5,208 nt of DNA, from NCBI GenBank assembly GCA_030590765.1, contig JAUVCP010000204.1, forward strand, positions 1 through 5,208. The letters run 5' to 3'. The notes under the pieces are model-generated. The model worked only from the letters and a program-made list of their open reading frames with translations, had not been told where the DNA came from and ran no database searches. Positions 1 to 5,208 of this stretch are shown here, piece after piece. Origin of the DNA: Flavobacteriaceae bacterium. Its GTDB lineage: Bacteria; Bacteroidota; Bacteroidia; Flavobacteriales; Flavobacteriaceae. Both the position numbers and the translations under genes were made by a program. How positions within the stretch are numbered: the stretch's first letter is position 1; each line of letters begins with the position of its first letter.

Positions 1-623
1 TTAAAGTAATGGAAATAAAAATCCATACCGATACCTACCTCGTACATAAAATTACTCGATGTCATTCTAAATTCAGCATCATAGTTATCTTTACTGTTTT
101 TCTCATTGCTGGAGAAATTATAATCATAAGAAGCTCCACCAATAATATATGGTCTTATATTTTTATAACGGTTGGTACTAAATTTCAATAATAATGGTAA
201 ATGTAAATAAGTACTAGAAATATCTCTTTTATAATTTTGAGTGACATTTGTGTCAACATTTGGATTGATAAAAGTTAATACTTTAGTATTACTCATCAAT
301 CCCGGTTCAAAACGTAAACTTATATTTTTATGTAATCGGTAATCAATTACAAACCCTAAATTAAAACCTAAAGAAGCATCTACGGAAACAAATAAATCGT
401 CAACTTTTTCTGGCGGAATTGGATTAATCCATTCTTCTTGGGCTAAATAGCTAATCTTATAACTATTGTTATTCATTCCCAGATAAAAACCAAAACGTAA
501 AGTTTTTTTATCAAAATTAGGCAAGTTTTCAATACGATCTCTTTGTCCACGAATAACCTGTGCATTTATATTTGAAATGCCAAGAATTAAAACAATAAGA
601 GATATTAAAAATACTTTTTTCAT
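1..623 (-). CDS. porT: PorT-like outer-membrane beta-barrel protein of the type IX secretion system (3' end outside window)
   Basis: Reading the minus strand from ATG at 623-621 gives 207 uninterrupted codons to the window edge with no stop, so the C-terminus is missing. The first 21 residues are a Sec signal peptide: a KK start, a hydrophobic LISLIVLILGI core and a cut after NINA before Gln, typical of Bacteroidota. The mature part alternates polar and hydrophobic residues like a small beta-barrel: TLRFGFYLGMNNN near residue 41, SLRFEPGLMSNTK near 103, STYLHLPLLLKFS near 137, RPYIIGGASYDYN near 157, and MYEVGIGMDFYF at the end. These blocks match my memory of PorT/SprT, an integral outer-membrane protein needed for type IX secretion of adhesins, proteases and gliding proteins. 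Family members have about 230-245 residues, so some 30 are lost. It starts 2 bp after the ubiE stop, so the two are probably co-transcribed. A generic OMP_b-brl_2 barrel is the alternative. Confidence 0.85.
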   Translation of the reverse strand, partial: MKKVFLISLIVLILGISNINAQVIRGQRDRIENLPNFDKKTLRFGFYLGMNNNSYKISYLAQEEWINPIPPEKVDDLFVSVDASLGFNLGFVIDYRLHKNISLRFEPGLMSNTKVLTFINPNVDTNVTQNYKRDISSTYLHLPLLLKFSTNRYKNIRPYIIGGASYDYNFSSNEKNSKDNYDAEFRMTSSNFMYEVGIGMDFYFHYF

Positions 624-625
624 AT

Positions 626-1354
626 TTATTTAAAAGCTTGATAAATGGTTGAAATACCAAATGTTTGTGGATAAACAGTTGAAGTATTAAACCCTGTTTT
701 TAATAAAATATTGTTGAACTCATTCCCATAAGGAAATGCAGCCGCAGATTCGGGCAGATACTGATATGCTTTTTTATCTTTTGAAAACACTTTTCCAACG
801 GTTGGTATAATATATTTGGAATAAAAAGTAAAACCTTGTTTAACGGGAAATTTATTAGGTTGAGAAGTCTCTAAAACTACAAATGTTCCCTTAGGTTTTA
901 ATACCCTGTATATTTCACTCAATCCTTTTTCCAAATCTTCAAAATTTCTCACTCCAAAACCAACGGTAATAGCATCAAAAATATTATCGGCATAAGATAA
1001 ATTTTCAGAGTCGCCAATTACCATCTCAATTTTATCATCAAGGTTTAATTGCTTTACCTTTTTTTTTCCTACTTCAAGCATTCCCTTTGAAATATCCAAA
1101 CCAATTACCTTATCAGGATTGCCTTTTGCAAGCATAATCGCTAAGTCACCTGTTCCGGTAGCAATATCTAAGATCATTTTTGCTTTTTGATCAGCCACCA
1201 TTTTTACCACTTTTTTACGCCAGCTCACATCAATTCCAAAGGTCAATAAACGATTTAAAAAATCATAATTTGATGAAACTTTATCAAACATTTGGGTAAC
1301 TTGTTCTTTTTTACCCAGATCTGATTCTTTATATGGAATAACTTTTTCTGCCAC
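626..1354 (-). CDS. ubiE: Demethylmenaquinone methyltransferase (UbiE/MenG)
   Basis: A 242-residue class I SAM-dependent methyltransferase. It makes the last step of menaquinone synthesis, C-methylation of demethylmenaquinone; Bacteroidota use menaquinone, so the ubiquinone role of UbiE is unlikely here. Visible signatures: the family N-terminal block [19 protein letters not shown] (residues 29-47), SAM motif [13 protein letters not shown] (61-72), the ribose-binding acid in GLDIS (D87), GDSENL (114-119), the UbiE-specific [11 protein letters not shown] (131-141) and [13 protein letters not shown] (150-162). Length is normal and nothing is missing. The start is GTG at 1354-1352. An in-frame TGA lies at 1384-1382 and no ATG or TTG occurs in frame between them, so GTG is the only standard start. 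It is first in an apparent two-gene unit with porT, and divergent from queA. Confidence 0.96.
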   Translation of the reverse strand: MAEKVIPYKESDLGKKEQVTQMFDKVSSNYDFLNRLLTFGIDVSWRKKVVKMVADQKAKMILDIATGTGDLAIMLAKGNPDKVIGLDISKGMLEVGKKKVKQLNLDDKIEMVIGDSENLSYADNIFDAITVGFGVRNFEDLEKGLSEIYRVLKPKGTFVVLETSQPNKFPVKQGFTFYSKYIIPTVGKVFSKDKKAYQYLPESAAAFPYGNEFNNILLKTGFNTSTVYPQTFGISTIYQAFK

Positions 1355-1368
1355 TTCAAAAATTTGCG

Positions 1369-1398
1369 TAAAGATAAGGATTCAATTCTCATTTTCAA
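1369..1398 (-). promoter_or_regulatory. Candidate Bacteroidota-type promoter for ubiE-porT
   Basis: On the minus strand, TTG at 1398-1396 is followed after 19 nt by TATCTTTA at 1376-1369. This differs at one position from the Bacteroidota -7 consensus TAnnTTTG, and the spacing fits the known range. Transcription would begin about 10 nt before the GTG start, which is short. The placement is reasonable but such A/T-rich matches can arise by chance. Confidence 0.35.
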
Positions 1399-1435
1399 CT
1401 TTTACATAAAAAATCCAATTTAATTTGTAAAACAC

Positions 1436-1467
1436 TTGACAAAGGGGGTCTTGAGATTGTATATTTG
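1436..1467 (+). promoter_or_regulatory. Strong Bacteroidota-type promoter for queA
   Basis: TTG (1436-1438, within TTGACA) is followed after 21 nt by TATATTTG (1460-1467), an exact match to the -7 consensus TAnnTTTG of the Bacteroidota primary sigma factor. A G/C-rich GGGGG run lies in the spacer. Transcription is expected to start around 1472-1475, giving a leader of about 120 nt before the queA ATG. It is the best promoter match I found in the window. Confidence 0.75.
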
Positions 1468-1481
1468 CACGCATTAAAAAA

Positions 1482-1514
1482 ATGAGACGCATTAATCGAC
1501 TGTTCTTTTTATAA
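1482..1514 (+). other. Possible 10-codon mini-ORF in the queA leader
   Basis: ATG at 1482 opens a frame encoding MRRINRLFFL, then TAA at 1512-1514. It starts only about 10 nt after the predicted transcription start, with an A-run just before the ATG, a start context often seen in this phylum. It would be the first ORF on the queA transcript and could be a leader peptide, but an ORF this short is expected by chance. No attenuator hairpin or known riboswitch (including preQ1) is apparent behind it. Two copies of ACGCATTA (1469-1476 and 1487-1494) flank and overlap its start. Confidence 0.25.
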
Positions 1515-1590
1515 GAGATAAATTATAGTTTTGTTCCATGTGACTCTCGAAAGATATCTGAATAAAAATTAAAAAAATAAATTTTAGCAC

Positions 1591-2652
1591 ATGAAATTAT
1601 CACGTTTTAAATATGATTTACCTGAGGAATTACTTGCAGAATATCCGGCAGAGCACCGTGACGAAGCAAGAATGATGGTTGTAAACCGTAAGGAAGGAAC
1701 CATCGAACACAAGCATTTTAAAGATCTTGATCAATATTTTGACGAAGGTGATATTATGGTTTTTAATAATACCAAAGTATTTCCGGCAAGATTATTTGGA
1801 AATAAAGAAAAGACAGGAGCAAGAATTGAAGTTTTTTTGTTACGTGAATTAAATCCTGAAAGCAGGTTATGGGATGTTTTGGTCGATCCGGCAAGGAAGA
1901 TTAGAATTGGAAATAAATTATTTTTTGGAGAAGATAGCGGATTGATTGCTGAGGTAATTGACAATACTACTTCAAGAGGAAGAACCTTACGATTTTTATA
2001 TGATGGTTCTTATGAAGAGTTTAGAAAAAAACTTAATGAAATTGGAGAAACTCCATTGCCAAAATACATCAAACGTGATGTAGAAGAAACGGATGAGTAT
2101 TCAGATGAAGAAAGATATCAAACTATTTATGCAAAGCATGAAGGAGCAGTTGCTGCACCAACGGCAGGTTTACATTTTTCAAAACATTTATTGAAAAGAT
2201 TGGAGATAAAAGGTATTGATCTTAAAGAAGTTACACTTCATGTTGGATTGGGAACATTCAATCCGGTTGAGGTGGAAGATCTTTCCAAACATAGAATGGA
2301 TTCTGAGGAAATATTCGTTCCTCAAAACACAGTAGATGCTGTTAATAAGGCTCTTGATACTAAAAGAAGAGTTTGTGCTGTAGGTACTACGGTAATGCGT
2401 TCTATGGAAAGTTCGGTTTCATCCAACCACAGGTTAAAACCTTATGAAGGATGGACAAACAAGTTCATTTTTCCTCCATATGAATTTAGTATTGCAAATT
2501 GTATGATCACAAATTTTCATACTCCAAAATCAACTTTAATGATGATGACTTCCGCTTTTGCAGGTCATGATTTGTTGAAAGAAGCTTATGAGATTGCGAT
2601 TAAAGAAAAGTATAAGTTTTATTCTTATGGTGATGCTATGCTGATTATTTAA
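1591..2652 (+). CDS. queA: S-adenosylmethionine:tRNA ribosyltransferase-isomerase QueA
   Basis: A 353-residue cytosolic enzyme that transfers and isomerises the ribosyl group of SAM onto preQ1 at the wobble base of GUN-anticodon tRNAs, giving epoxyqueuosine, the penultimate step of queuosine synthesis. Family blocks run in order: [20 protein letters not shown] (residues 6-25), [14 protein letters not shown] (57-70), the TPLPKYIKR loop (154-162), [20 protein letters not shown] (176-195), the core [12 protein letters not shown] (216-227), HRMDSEEI (234-241), [11 protein letters not shown] (264-274), and the C-terminal FIFPPYEF with [18 protein letters not shown] (308-325). Length is as expected (about 340-356). 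The ATG at 1591 begins the conserved N-terminus; the preceding leader is A/T-rich with no strong Shine-Dalgarno sequence. A strong promoter lies upstream and an intrinsic terminator 20 bp downstream, so it is probably transcribed alone. Confidence 0.98.
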   Translation: MKLSRFKYDLPEELLAEYPAEHRDEARMMVVNRKEGTIEHKHFKDLDQYFDEGDIMVFNNTKVFPARLFGNKEKTGARIEVFLLRELNPESRLWDVLVDPARKIRIGNKLFFGEDSGLIAEVIDNTTSRGRTLRFLYDGSYEEFRKKLNEIGETPLPKYIKRDVEETDEYSDEERYQTIYAKHEGAVAAPTAGLHFSKHLLKRLEIKGIDLKEVTLHVGLGTFNPVEVEDLSKHRMDSEEIFVPQNTVDAVNKALDTKRRVCAVGTTVMRSMESSVSSNHRLKPYEGWTNKFIFPPYEFSIANCMITNFHTPKSTLMMMTSAFAGHDLLKEAYEIAIKEKYKFYSYGDAMLII

Positions 2653-2671
2653 AAAATATCAATTAAATTTG

Positions 2672-2702
2672 AAGCACTCGTTATTATTCGAGTGCTTTTT
2701 TT
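2672..2702 (+). terminator. Intrinsic terminator of queA
   Basis: A perfect 9-bp stem, AAGCACTCG (2672-2680) with CGAGTGCTT (2689-2697), closes the 8-nt loop TTATTATT. It runs straight into a T tract (2696-2702). It sits 20 bp after the queA stop and is a textbook factor-independent terminator. It argues against read-through into rlmN. Confidence 0.9.
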
Positions 2703-2764
2703 ATTAGTGAAACTTTATTTTGAAAAATTGCATAGCAATGAATTCAAAATAAATAGTTGAACTA

Positions 2765-2807
2765 ATCCCGCTGTCTGTGCTGAATTTGTTTCAGCATTTA
2801 GCAGGAT
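2765..2807. repeat. Imperfect two-tier palindrome, REP-like
   Basis: The inner stem is perfect: TGCTGAA (2778-2784) pairs with TTCAGCA (2790-2796) around TTTGT. An outer stem, ATCCCGCT (2765-2772) with AGCAGGAT (2800-2807), pairs at 7 of 8 positions, with a 5-nt/3-nt internal loop between the tiers. There is no T tract after it, so it is not a simple terminator. It is richer in G/C than the surrounding gap. The GCTGAA...TTCAGC core resembles short dispersed palindromes that I recall from Flavobacteriia genomes; that family assignment is from memory, and only one copy is visible here. Confidence 0.5.
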
Positions 2808-2817
2808 CCTAGGTTTA
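2786..2817 (+). promoter_or_regulatory. Weak candidate promoter for rlmN
   Basis: TTG (2786-2788) is followed after 21 nt by TAGGTTTA (2810-2817), one mismatch from TAnnTTTG. The spacing is the same as in the queA promoter. rlmN follows a terminator and needs its own promoter, and this is the best match I found in the gap. Its TTG element lies in the loop of the REP-like palindrome, so either reading may be wrong. Confidence 0.25.
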
Positions 2818-2821
2818 ATAC

Positions 2822-2839
2822 TTCGAAGGTCACTTCGGA
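2822..2839 (+). repeat. Small hairpin in the presumed rlmN leader
   Basis: CGAAG (2824-2828) pairs with CTTCG (2833-2837) around GTCA. In RNA the stem extends to 7 bp through a G-U and an A-U pair. It is followed by A/T-rich sequence without a clean T run. The sequence TCGAAGG occurs at 2823-2829 and again at 2868-2874, just before the rlmN start. No function can be assigned. Confidence 0.35.
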
Positions 2840-2902
2840 ATTTTAAAATTATTTTTCATTAAATGTCTCGAAGGCTCATCCAGGGGATATATTTATTTAT
2901 AA

Positions 2903-3943
2903 ATGAATCAAAAACAAGACATACGGGCATTAAACAAAGAGCAACTTCGTGATTTCTTTGTATCCCAAAATGATAAAGCTTTCCGTGGGAATCAGGTATA
3001 TGAATGGTTGTGGATAAAAGGTGCTCATGATTTTGAGGATATGACCAATCTTTCAAAAGAAACCCGTAAAATGTTAGATACTCATTTTGTGATCAATCAT
3101 ATTGAGGTAGATGATATGCAATTGTCATTAGATGGAACGATTAAAAATGCCATCAAACTTCATGATGAGTTAATTGTTGAATCGGTTTTGATACCCAGTA
3201 AAAGCAGAACTACCGCCTGTGTTTCAAGTCAGGTAGGTTGTAGTTTGAATTGTACTTTTTGCGCTACTGCCAGACTAAAAAAAATGAGAAATCTGAATGC
3301 AGATGAAATTTATGACCAGGTGGTTGCCATTGATAAACAAAGTAGATTATATCAAAATCATAAATTGAGCAATATTGTATTTATGGGAATGGGAGAACCT
3401 TTGCTCAATTATAGCAATGTATTGAAAGCCATTGAAAAGATTACTTCTGATGAGGGATTGGCGATGTCACCTAGAAGAATTACACTTTCTACAGTGGGTT
3501 TACCAAAAATGATCAAAAAATTGGCGGATGATGGGGTAAAATTCAATTTAGCAGTTTCATTGCATTCTGCCATTGATGAGGTAAGAAGTAAAATGATGCC
3601 TATCAATGAAAAATCAAATTTAGCTGAACTTTTAGATTCTTTACAATACTGGTATGCAAAAACACAAAAGCGTGTAACTTTTGAATATGTGGTTTGGAAA
3701 GGGATCAATGATAAGAAAAAGGATATTGAAGCATTGGTTAATTATTGTAAAAAAATACCCTCAAAAGTGAATTTGATAGAGTATAATGCAATTGATGGCG
3801 ATGGTTTTCAACAGGCAGATACAAAGGCAATTGAGTATTATGTACGAGAGCTGGAACGAAATAACATCATTGTAAATGTTCGCAGGAGCAGGGGCAAAGA
3901 TATTGATGCCGCCTGTGGACAATTAGCAAATAAAAAAGTTTAG
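2903..3943 (+). CDS. rlmN: Dual-specificity RNA methyltransferase RlmN (23S rRNA A2503 / tRNA A37 C2-methylation)
   Basis: A 346-residue radical-SAM enzyme that methylates C2 of A2503 in 23S rRNA, and in studied homologues A37 of some tRNAs, supporting accurate translation. The N-terminal RNA-binding part includes FRGNQVYEWLW (27-37). The 4Fe-4S motif CxxxCxxC is C113, C117 and C120. The two further catalytic cysteines are present: C106 in TACVSSQ (aligning with E. coli C118) and C338 in DIDAACGQL (E. coli C355). E93 in ESVLIP matches E. coli E105. Other family blocks are GMGEPLLNY (162-170), RRITLSTVGL (191-200), LAVSLHSA (216-223) and FEYVVWKGIND (260-270). Cfr, the C8-methylating relative, is the alternative, but overall layout and housekeeping context favour RlmN. 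It is separated from queA by a terminator and converges on the exonuclease gene. Confidence 0.97.
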   Translation: MNQKQDIRALNKEQLRDFFVSQNDKAFRGNQVYEWLWIKGAHDFEDMTNLSKETRKMLDTHFVINHIEVDDMQLSLDGTIKNAIKLHDELIVESVLIPSKSRTTACVSSQVGCSLNCTFCATARLKKMRNLNADEIYDQVVAIDKQSRLYQNHKLSNIVFMGMGEPLLNYSNVLKAIEKITSDEGLAMSPRRITLSTVGLPKMIKKLADDGVKFNLAVSLHSAIDEVRSKMMPINEKSNLAELLDSLQYWYAKTQKRVTFEYVVWKGINDKKKDIEALVNYCKKIPSKVNLIEYNAIDGDGFQQADTKAIEYYVRELERNNIIVNVRRSRGKDIDAACGQLANKKV

Positions 3944-3952
3944 TTCACATAA

Positions 3953-3970
3953 GAATAGAGATTTCTATTC
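3953..3970. terminator. Candidate bidirectional terminator between convergent rlmN and xth
   Basis: GAATAGA (3953-3959) and TCTATTC (3964-3970) form a perfect 7-bp stem around GATT. It lies in the middle of the 32-bp gap between two convergent stop codons, where a shared terminator is expected. The stem is A/T-rich and neither side has a strong T tract (only GGTTATTAT after it on the plus strand), so termination may be weak. Confidence 0.5.
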
Positions 3971-3975
3971 GGTTA

Positions 3976-4737
3976 TTATACTTCAATTTCAACTCCAATA
4001 GGGCAATGATCACTATGTTTAGCTTCTGGTAAAATAAAGGCTCTTTTTAACATATTTTGCATCGGGTCACTGGCCATACAATAATCTATTCTCCAGCCTT
4101 TGTTGTTATTTCTGGAATTTGCCCGGTAACTCCACCAGCTATAGTTATGAGGTTCTTTGTTAAAATATCGAAAAGTATCGATAAAACCACTATCGATAAA
4201 ATTACCAATCCATTCTCTTTCAATAGGTAAAAATCCTGAAACATTTTTCATTTTTGGATTATGAATATCAATTGCTTCATGACAAATATTATAATCTCCA
4301 CAGATCAATATATTTGGAATTTCTTTCTTTAAATTATTTATATAGTCCTGAAATTCAGCCATATAATTCAACTTAAAATCTAATCTGGCATCATTGGTTC
4401 CTGAGGGTAAATATAGGCTCATAACCGAGAAATCATCAAAATCTAAACGGAGATTTCTACCTTCAAAATCCATGGTTTCAATACCAGTACCATATTCCAC
4501 ATGATTGGGTTTTATTTTGGAAAGTATAGCAACACTGCTGTATCCTTTTTTTTGAGCAGAAAACCAATAATGATACGGATAGCCATAATCTTCAAAGTAC
4601 TGTAATTCCAACTGTTCTTTTTGTGCTTTCGTTTCCTGAATACAGATCACATCCGGATTTGCTGCCTGAAGCCAGTCTAAAAAACCTTTTTTAAGTGCTG
4701 CTCTAATTCCGTTTACGTTATAGGATATTATTTTCAT
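3976..4737 (-). CDS. xth: Exodeoxyribonuclease III / AP endonuclease (Xth, ExoA family)
   Basis: A 253-residue member of the exonuclease-endonuclease-phosphatase superfamily. It cleaves DNA at abasic sites and trims blocked 3' ends in base-excision repair. The full active-site set is visible: N7 in SYNVNGIR, metal ligand E35 in IQETK, Y109 in LYLPSG, D148 and N150 in CGDYNICHEAIDIHNPK, D218 in GWRIDYCMAS, and the D243-H244 pair in HSDHCPIG. The damage-recognition region GFLPIEREW (168-176) and NYSWWSYRANSRNNNKGWR (198-216) are also conserved. Length is typical (250-270). The ATG at 4737-4735 begins directly at the first conserved strand (MKIISYNVNG). No convincing promoter was found upstream on the minus strand. 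Same direction as the acyl-CoA synthetase gene but 185 bp apart, so shared transcription is uncertain. Whether exonuclease or AP-endonuclease activity dominates cannot be read from sequence. Confidence 0.96.
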   Translation of the reverse strand: MKIISYNVNGIRAALKKGFLDWLQAANPDVICIQETKAQKEQLELQYFEDYGYPYHYWFSAQKKGYSSVAILSKIKPNHVEYGTGIETMDFEGRNLRLDFDDFSVMSLYLPSGTNDARLDFKLNYMAEFQDYINNLKKEIPNILICGDYNICHEAIDIHNPKMKNVSGFLPIEREWIGNFIDSGFIDTFRYFNKEPHNYSWWSYRANSRNNNKGWRIDYCMASDPMQNMLKRAFILPEAKHSDHCPIGVEIEV

Positions 4738-4922
4738 ATTTTACTTTTAATAAATATTATTCCATTATTAGAATTATTTGTTTTTTGCGTTACTCTGATC
4801 AAATCCTTTGAGGGTCTCTGGCAATAGCTATTTCACAGAGGAATTTATATTGTGATTAATATTCGTGTACATAATAATACACTGTTTTGTAAATAAAACT
4901 AAAATCTGCCAACGGCTTCTGC
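4738..4922. other. Intergenic region between acyl-CoA synthetase and xth genes
   Basis: No ORF of note or RNA gene is seen in these 185 bp. Two small inverted repeats are present: a nested one at 4816-4840 (listed separately), and GTGTA (4865-4869) with TACAC (4878-4882) around an 8-nt loop. Neither has the T tract of a terminator for the minus-strand synthetase gene. The xth promoter should lie here or further upstream, but I see no good TAnnTTTG with a spaced TTG. Confidence 0.4.
4816..4840. repeat. Nested imperfect inverted repeat
   Basis: Outer arms CTCTG (4816-4820) and CAGAG (4836-4840) enclose the perfect 10-bp palindrome AATAGCTATT (4823-4832), offset by one base (2-nt and 3-nt spacers). 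It lies about 80 bp before the xth start and could be a protein-binding site or a decayed repeat unit. The sequence does not distinguish these. Confidence 0.4.
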
Positions 4923-5208
4923 TTACTGATAGCTATATAATTTTCTCAACTTTCTTCTCATCACTTTTCCCGATGCAGTTCTTGGTAATATATCTATTTT
5001 CACAAGGTCTTTTACTTTAAATAATGGATTTATTTTTTGTCGAATAATCTGTTTTGCTTTCTGTAACCTTTTTTCAGATTCAAAGCTATCATCACTTTCC
5101 ACATAATAAACAACTAAATTATTTGGTCCTCCGTTTAACGGAGAAACAGCTATTGCTGCCGATTCTTTAACAAATTCCAATTGGTTGATCACTTCTTCAA
5201 TTTGAATA
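4923..5208 (-). CDS. AMP-dependent acyl-CoA synthetase, C-terminal end (5' part outside window)
   Basis: The frame is open from the right edge (last full codon 5207-5205) to TAA at 4925-4923, giving 94 residues. A GTG occurs at 5192-5190, but homologous sequence continues upstream of it (IQIEEVINQLEFVKE), so the true start lies outside the window. This is the small C-terminal domain of the adenylate-forming (ANL) superfamily. These enzymes adenylate a carboxylic acid with ATP and pass it to coenzyme A. The domain shows the IEEVI helix, SAAIAVSPLNGGPNNLVVYY, INPLFKVKDLVKI and the terminal LPRTASGKVMRRKLR. That last block carries the catalytic lysine (PRTASGK, codon at 4967-4965). NGGP plus NPLFKV recalls the acetyl-CoA-synthetase-like group that includes plant AAE17/18; this is from memory. 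The substrate cannot be told from this fragment. Confidence 0.88.
   Translation of the reverse strand, partial: IQIEEVINQLEFVKESAAIAVSPLNGGPNNLVVYYVESDDSFESEKRLQKAKQIIRQKINPLFKVKDLVKIDILPRTASGKVMRRKLRKLYSYQ

Noticed and set aside
9..191. 60-codon plus-strand ORF at the left edge
   Set aside because: It is antisense to the porT frame, which has clear signal-peptide and barrel features. The ORF shows no family features of its own.
1468..1590. preQ1 riboswitch in the queA leader
   Set aside because: I could not find the compact pseudoknot pattern of the known preQ1 classes (a short G/C stem followed by an A-rich tail that pairs back into its loop).
1731..1964. 77-codon minus-strand ORF inside queA
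   Set aside because: It lies wholly opposite conserved QueA coding sequence and has no recognisable motif.
2859..3056. 65-codon minus-strand ORF across the rlmN start
   Set aside because: Most of it is antisense to the conserved RlmN N-terminus, with no motif or plausible upstream signal.
3409..3708. 99-codon minus-strand ORF inside rlmN
   Set aside because: It is a shadow of the RlmN radical-SAM core in another frame.
4890..4922. Intrinsic terminator after the acyl-CoA synthetase gene on the minus strand
   Set aside because: The only stem near the T-rich stretch is GCC/GGC with a 3-nt loop, too small to support.
4923..5192. The acyl-CoA synthetase fragment as a complete 89-residue gene starting at GTG 5192
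   Set aside because: The same frame stays open to the window edge and the family's IEEVI helix lies upstream of that GTG. It is the end of a larger gene.
1..5208. Defence system, CRISPR array, insertion sequence, tRNA or rRNA gene
   Set aside because: All coding capacity is taken by recognisable housekeeping genes. No array of spaced repeats, transposase motif or tRNA-like fold was found in the gaps.

Overview
The window looks like a piece of a low-GC chromosome from the phylum Bacteroidota, most likely the Flavobacteriia. Three things point there. A PorT-type outer-membrane protein of the type IX secretion system lies directly behind a menaquinone methyltransferase gene. The clearest promoter has the Bacteroidota form (TTG, then TAnnTTTG) rather than the E. 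coli form. Starts lie in A/T-rich leaders without clear Shine-Dalgarno sequences. All of this is inference from sequence; I could not run a search.

Layout. Bases 1-1354 (minus strand) hold ubiE/menG followed after 2 bp by porT, which runs off the left edge. Bases 1355-1590 are a divergent promoter region: a modest candidate promoter for ubiE and a strong one for queA, whose roughly 120-nt leader contains a possible 10-codon mini-ORF. Bases 1591-2652 are queA, closed by a clear intrinsic terminator. The 250-bp gap to rlmN holds an imperfect REP-like palindrome, a second small hairpin and a weak candidate promoter. Bases 2903-3943 are rlmN. It converges on a minus-strand exodeoxyribonuclease III gene (3976-4737) across 32 bp holding a symmetric hairpin. 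A 185-bp gap with small inverted repeats separates that gene from the C-terminal end of an acyl-CoA synthetase gene (4923-5208, minus), which enters from the right edge.

Function. The genes are conserved housekeeping functions: menaquinone synthesis, protein secretion, tRNA queuosine modification, 23S rRNA/tRNA m2A methylation, DNA repair and acyl activation. queA and rlmN both serve translational accuracy and lie in the same direction, but a terminator separates them, so they are probably independent units. All full-length genes look intact with their key residues. I see no mobile element, CRISPR array, stable RNA gene or defence cluster, and no convincing undescribed system. The items most worth a second look are the intergenic ones: the queA leader and the REP-like palindrome.
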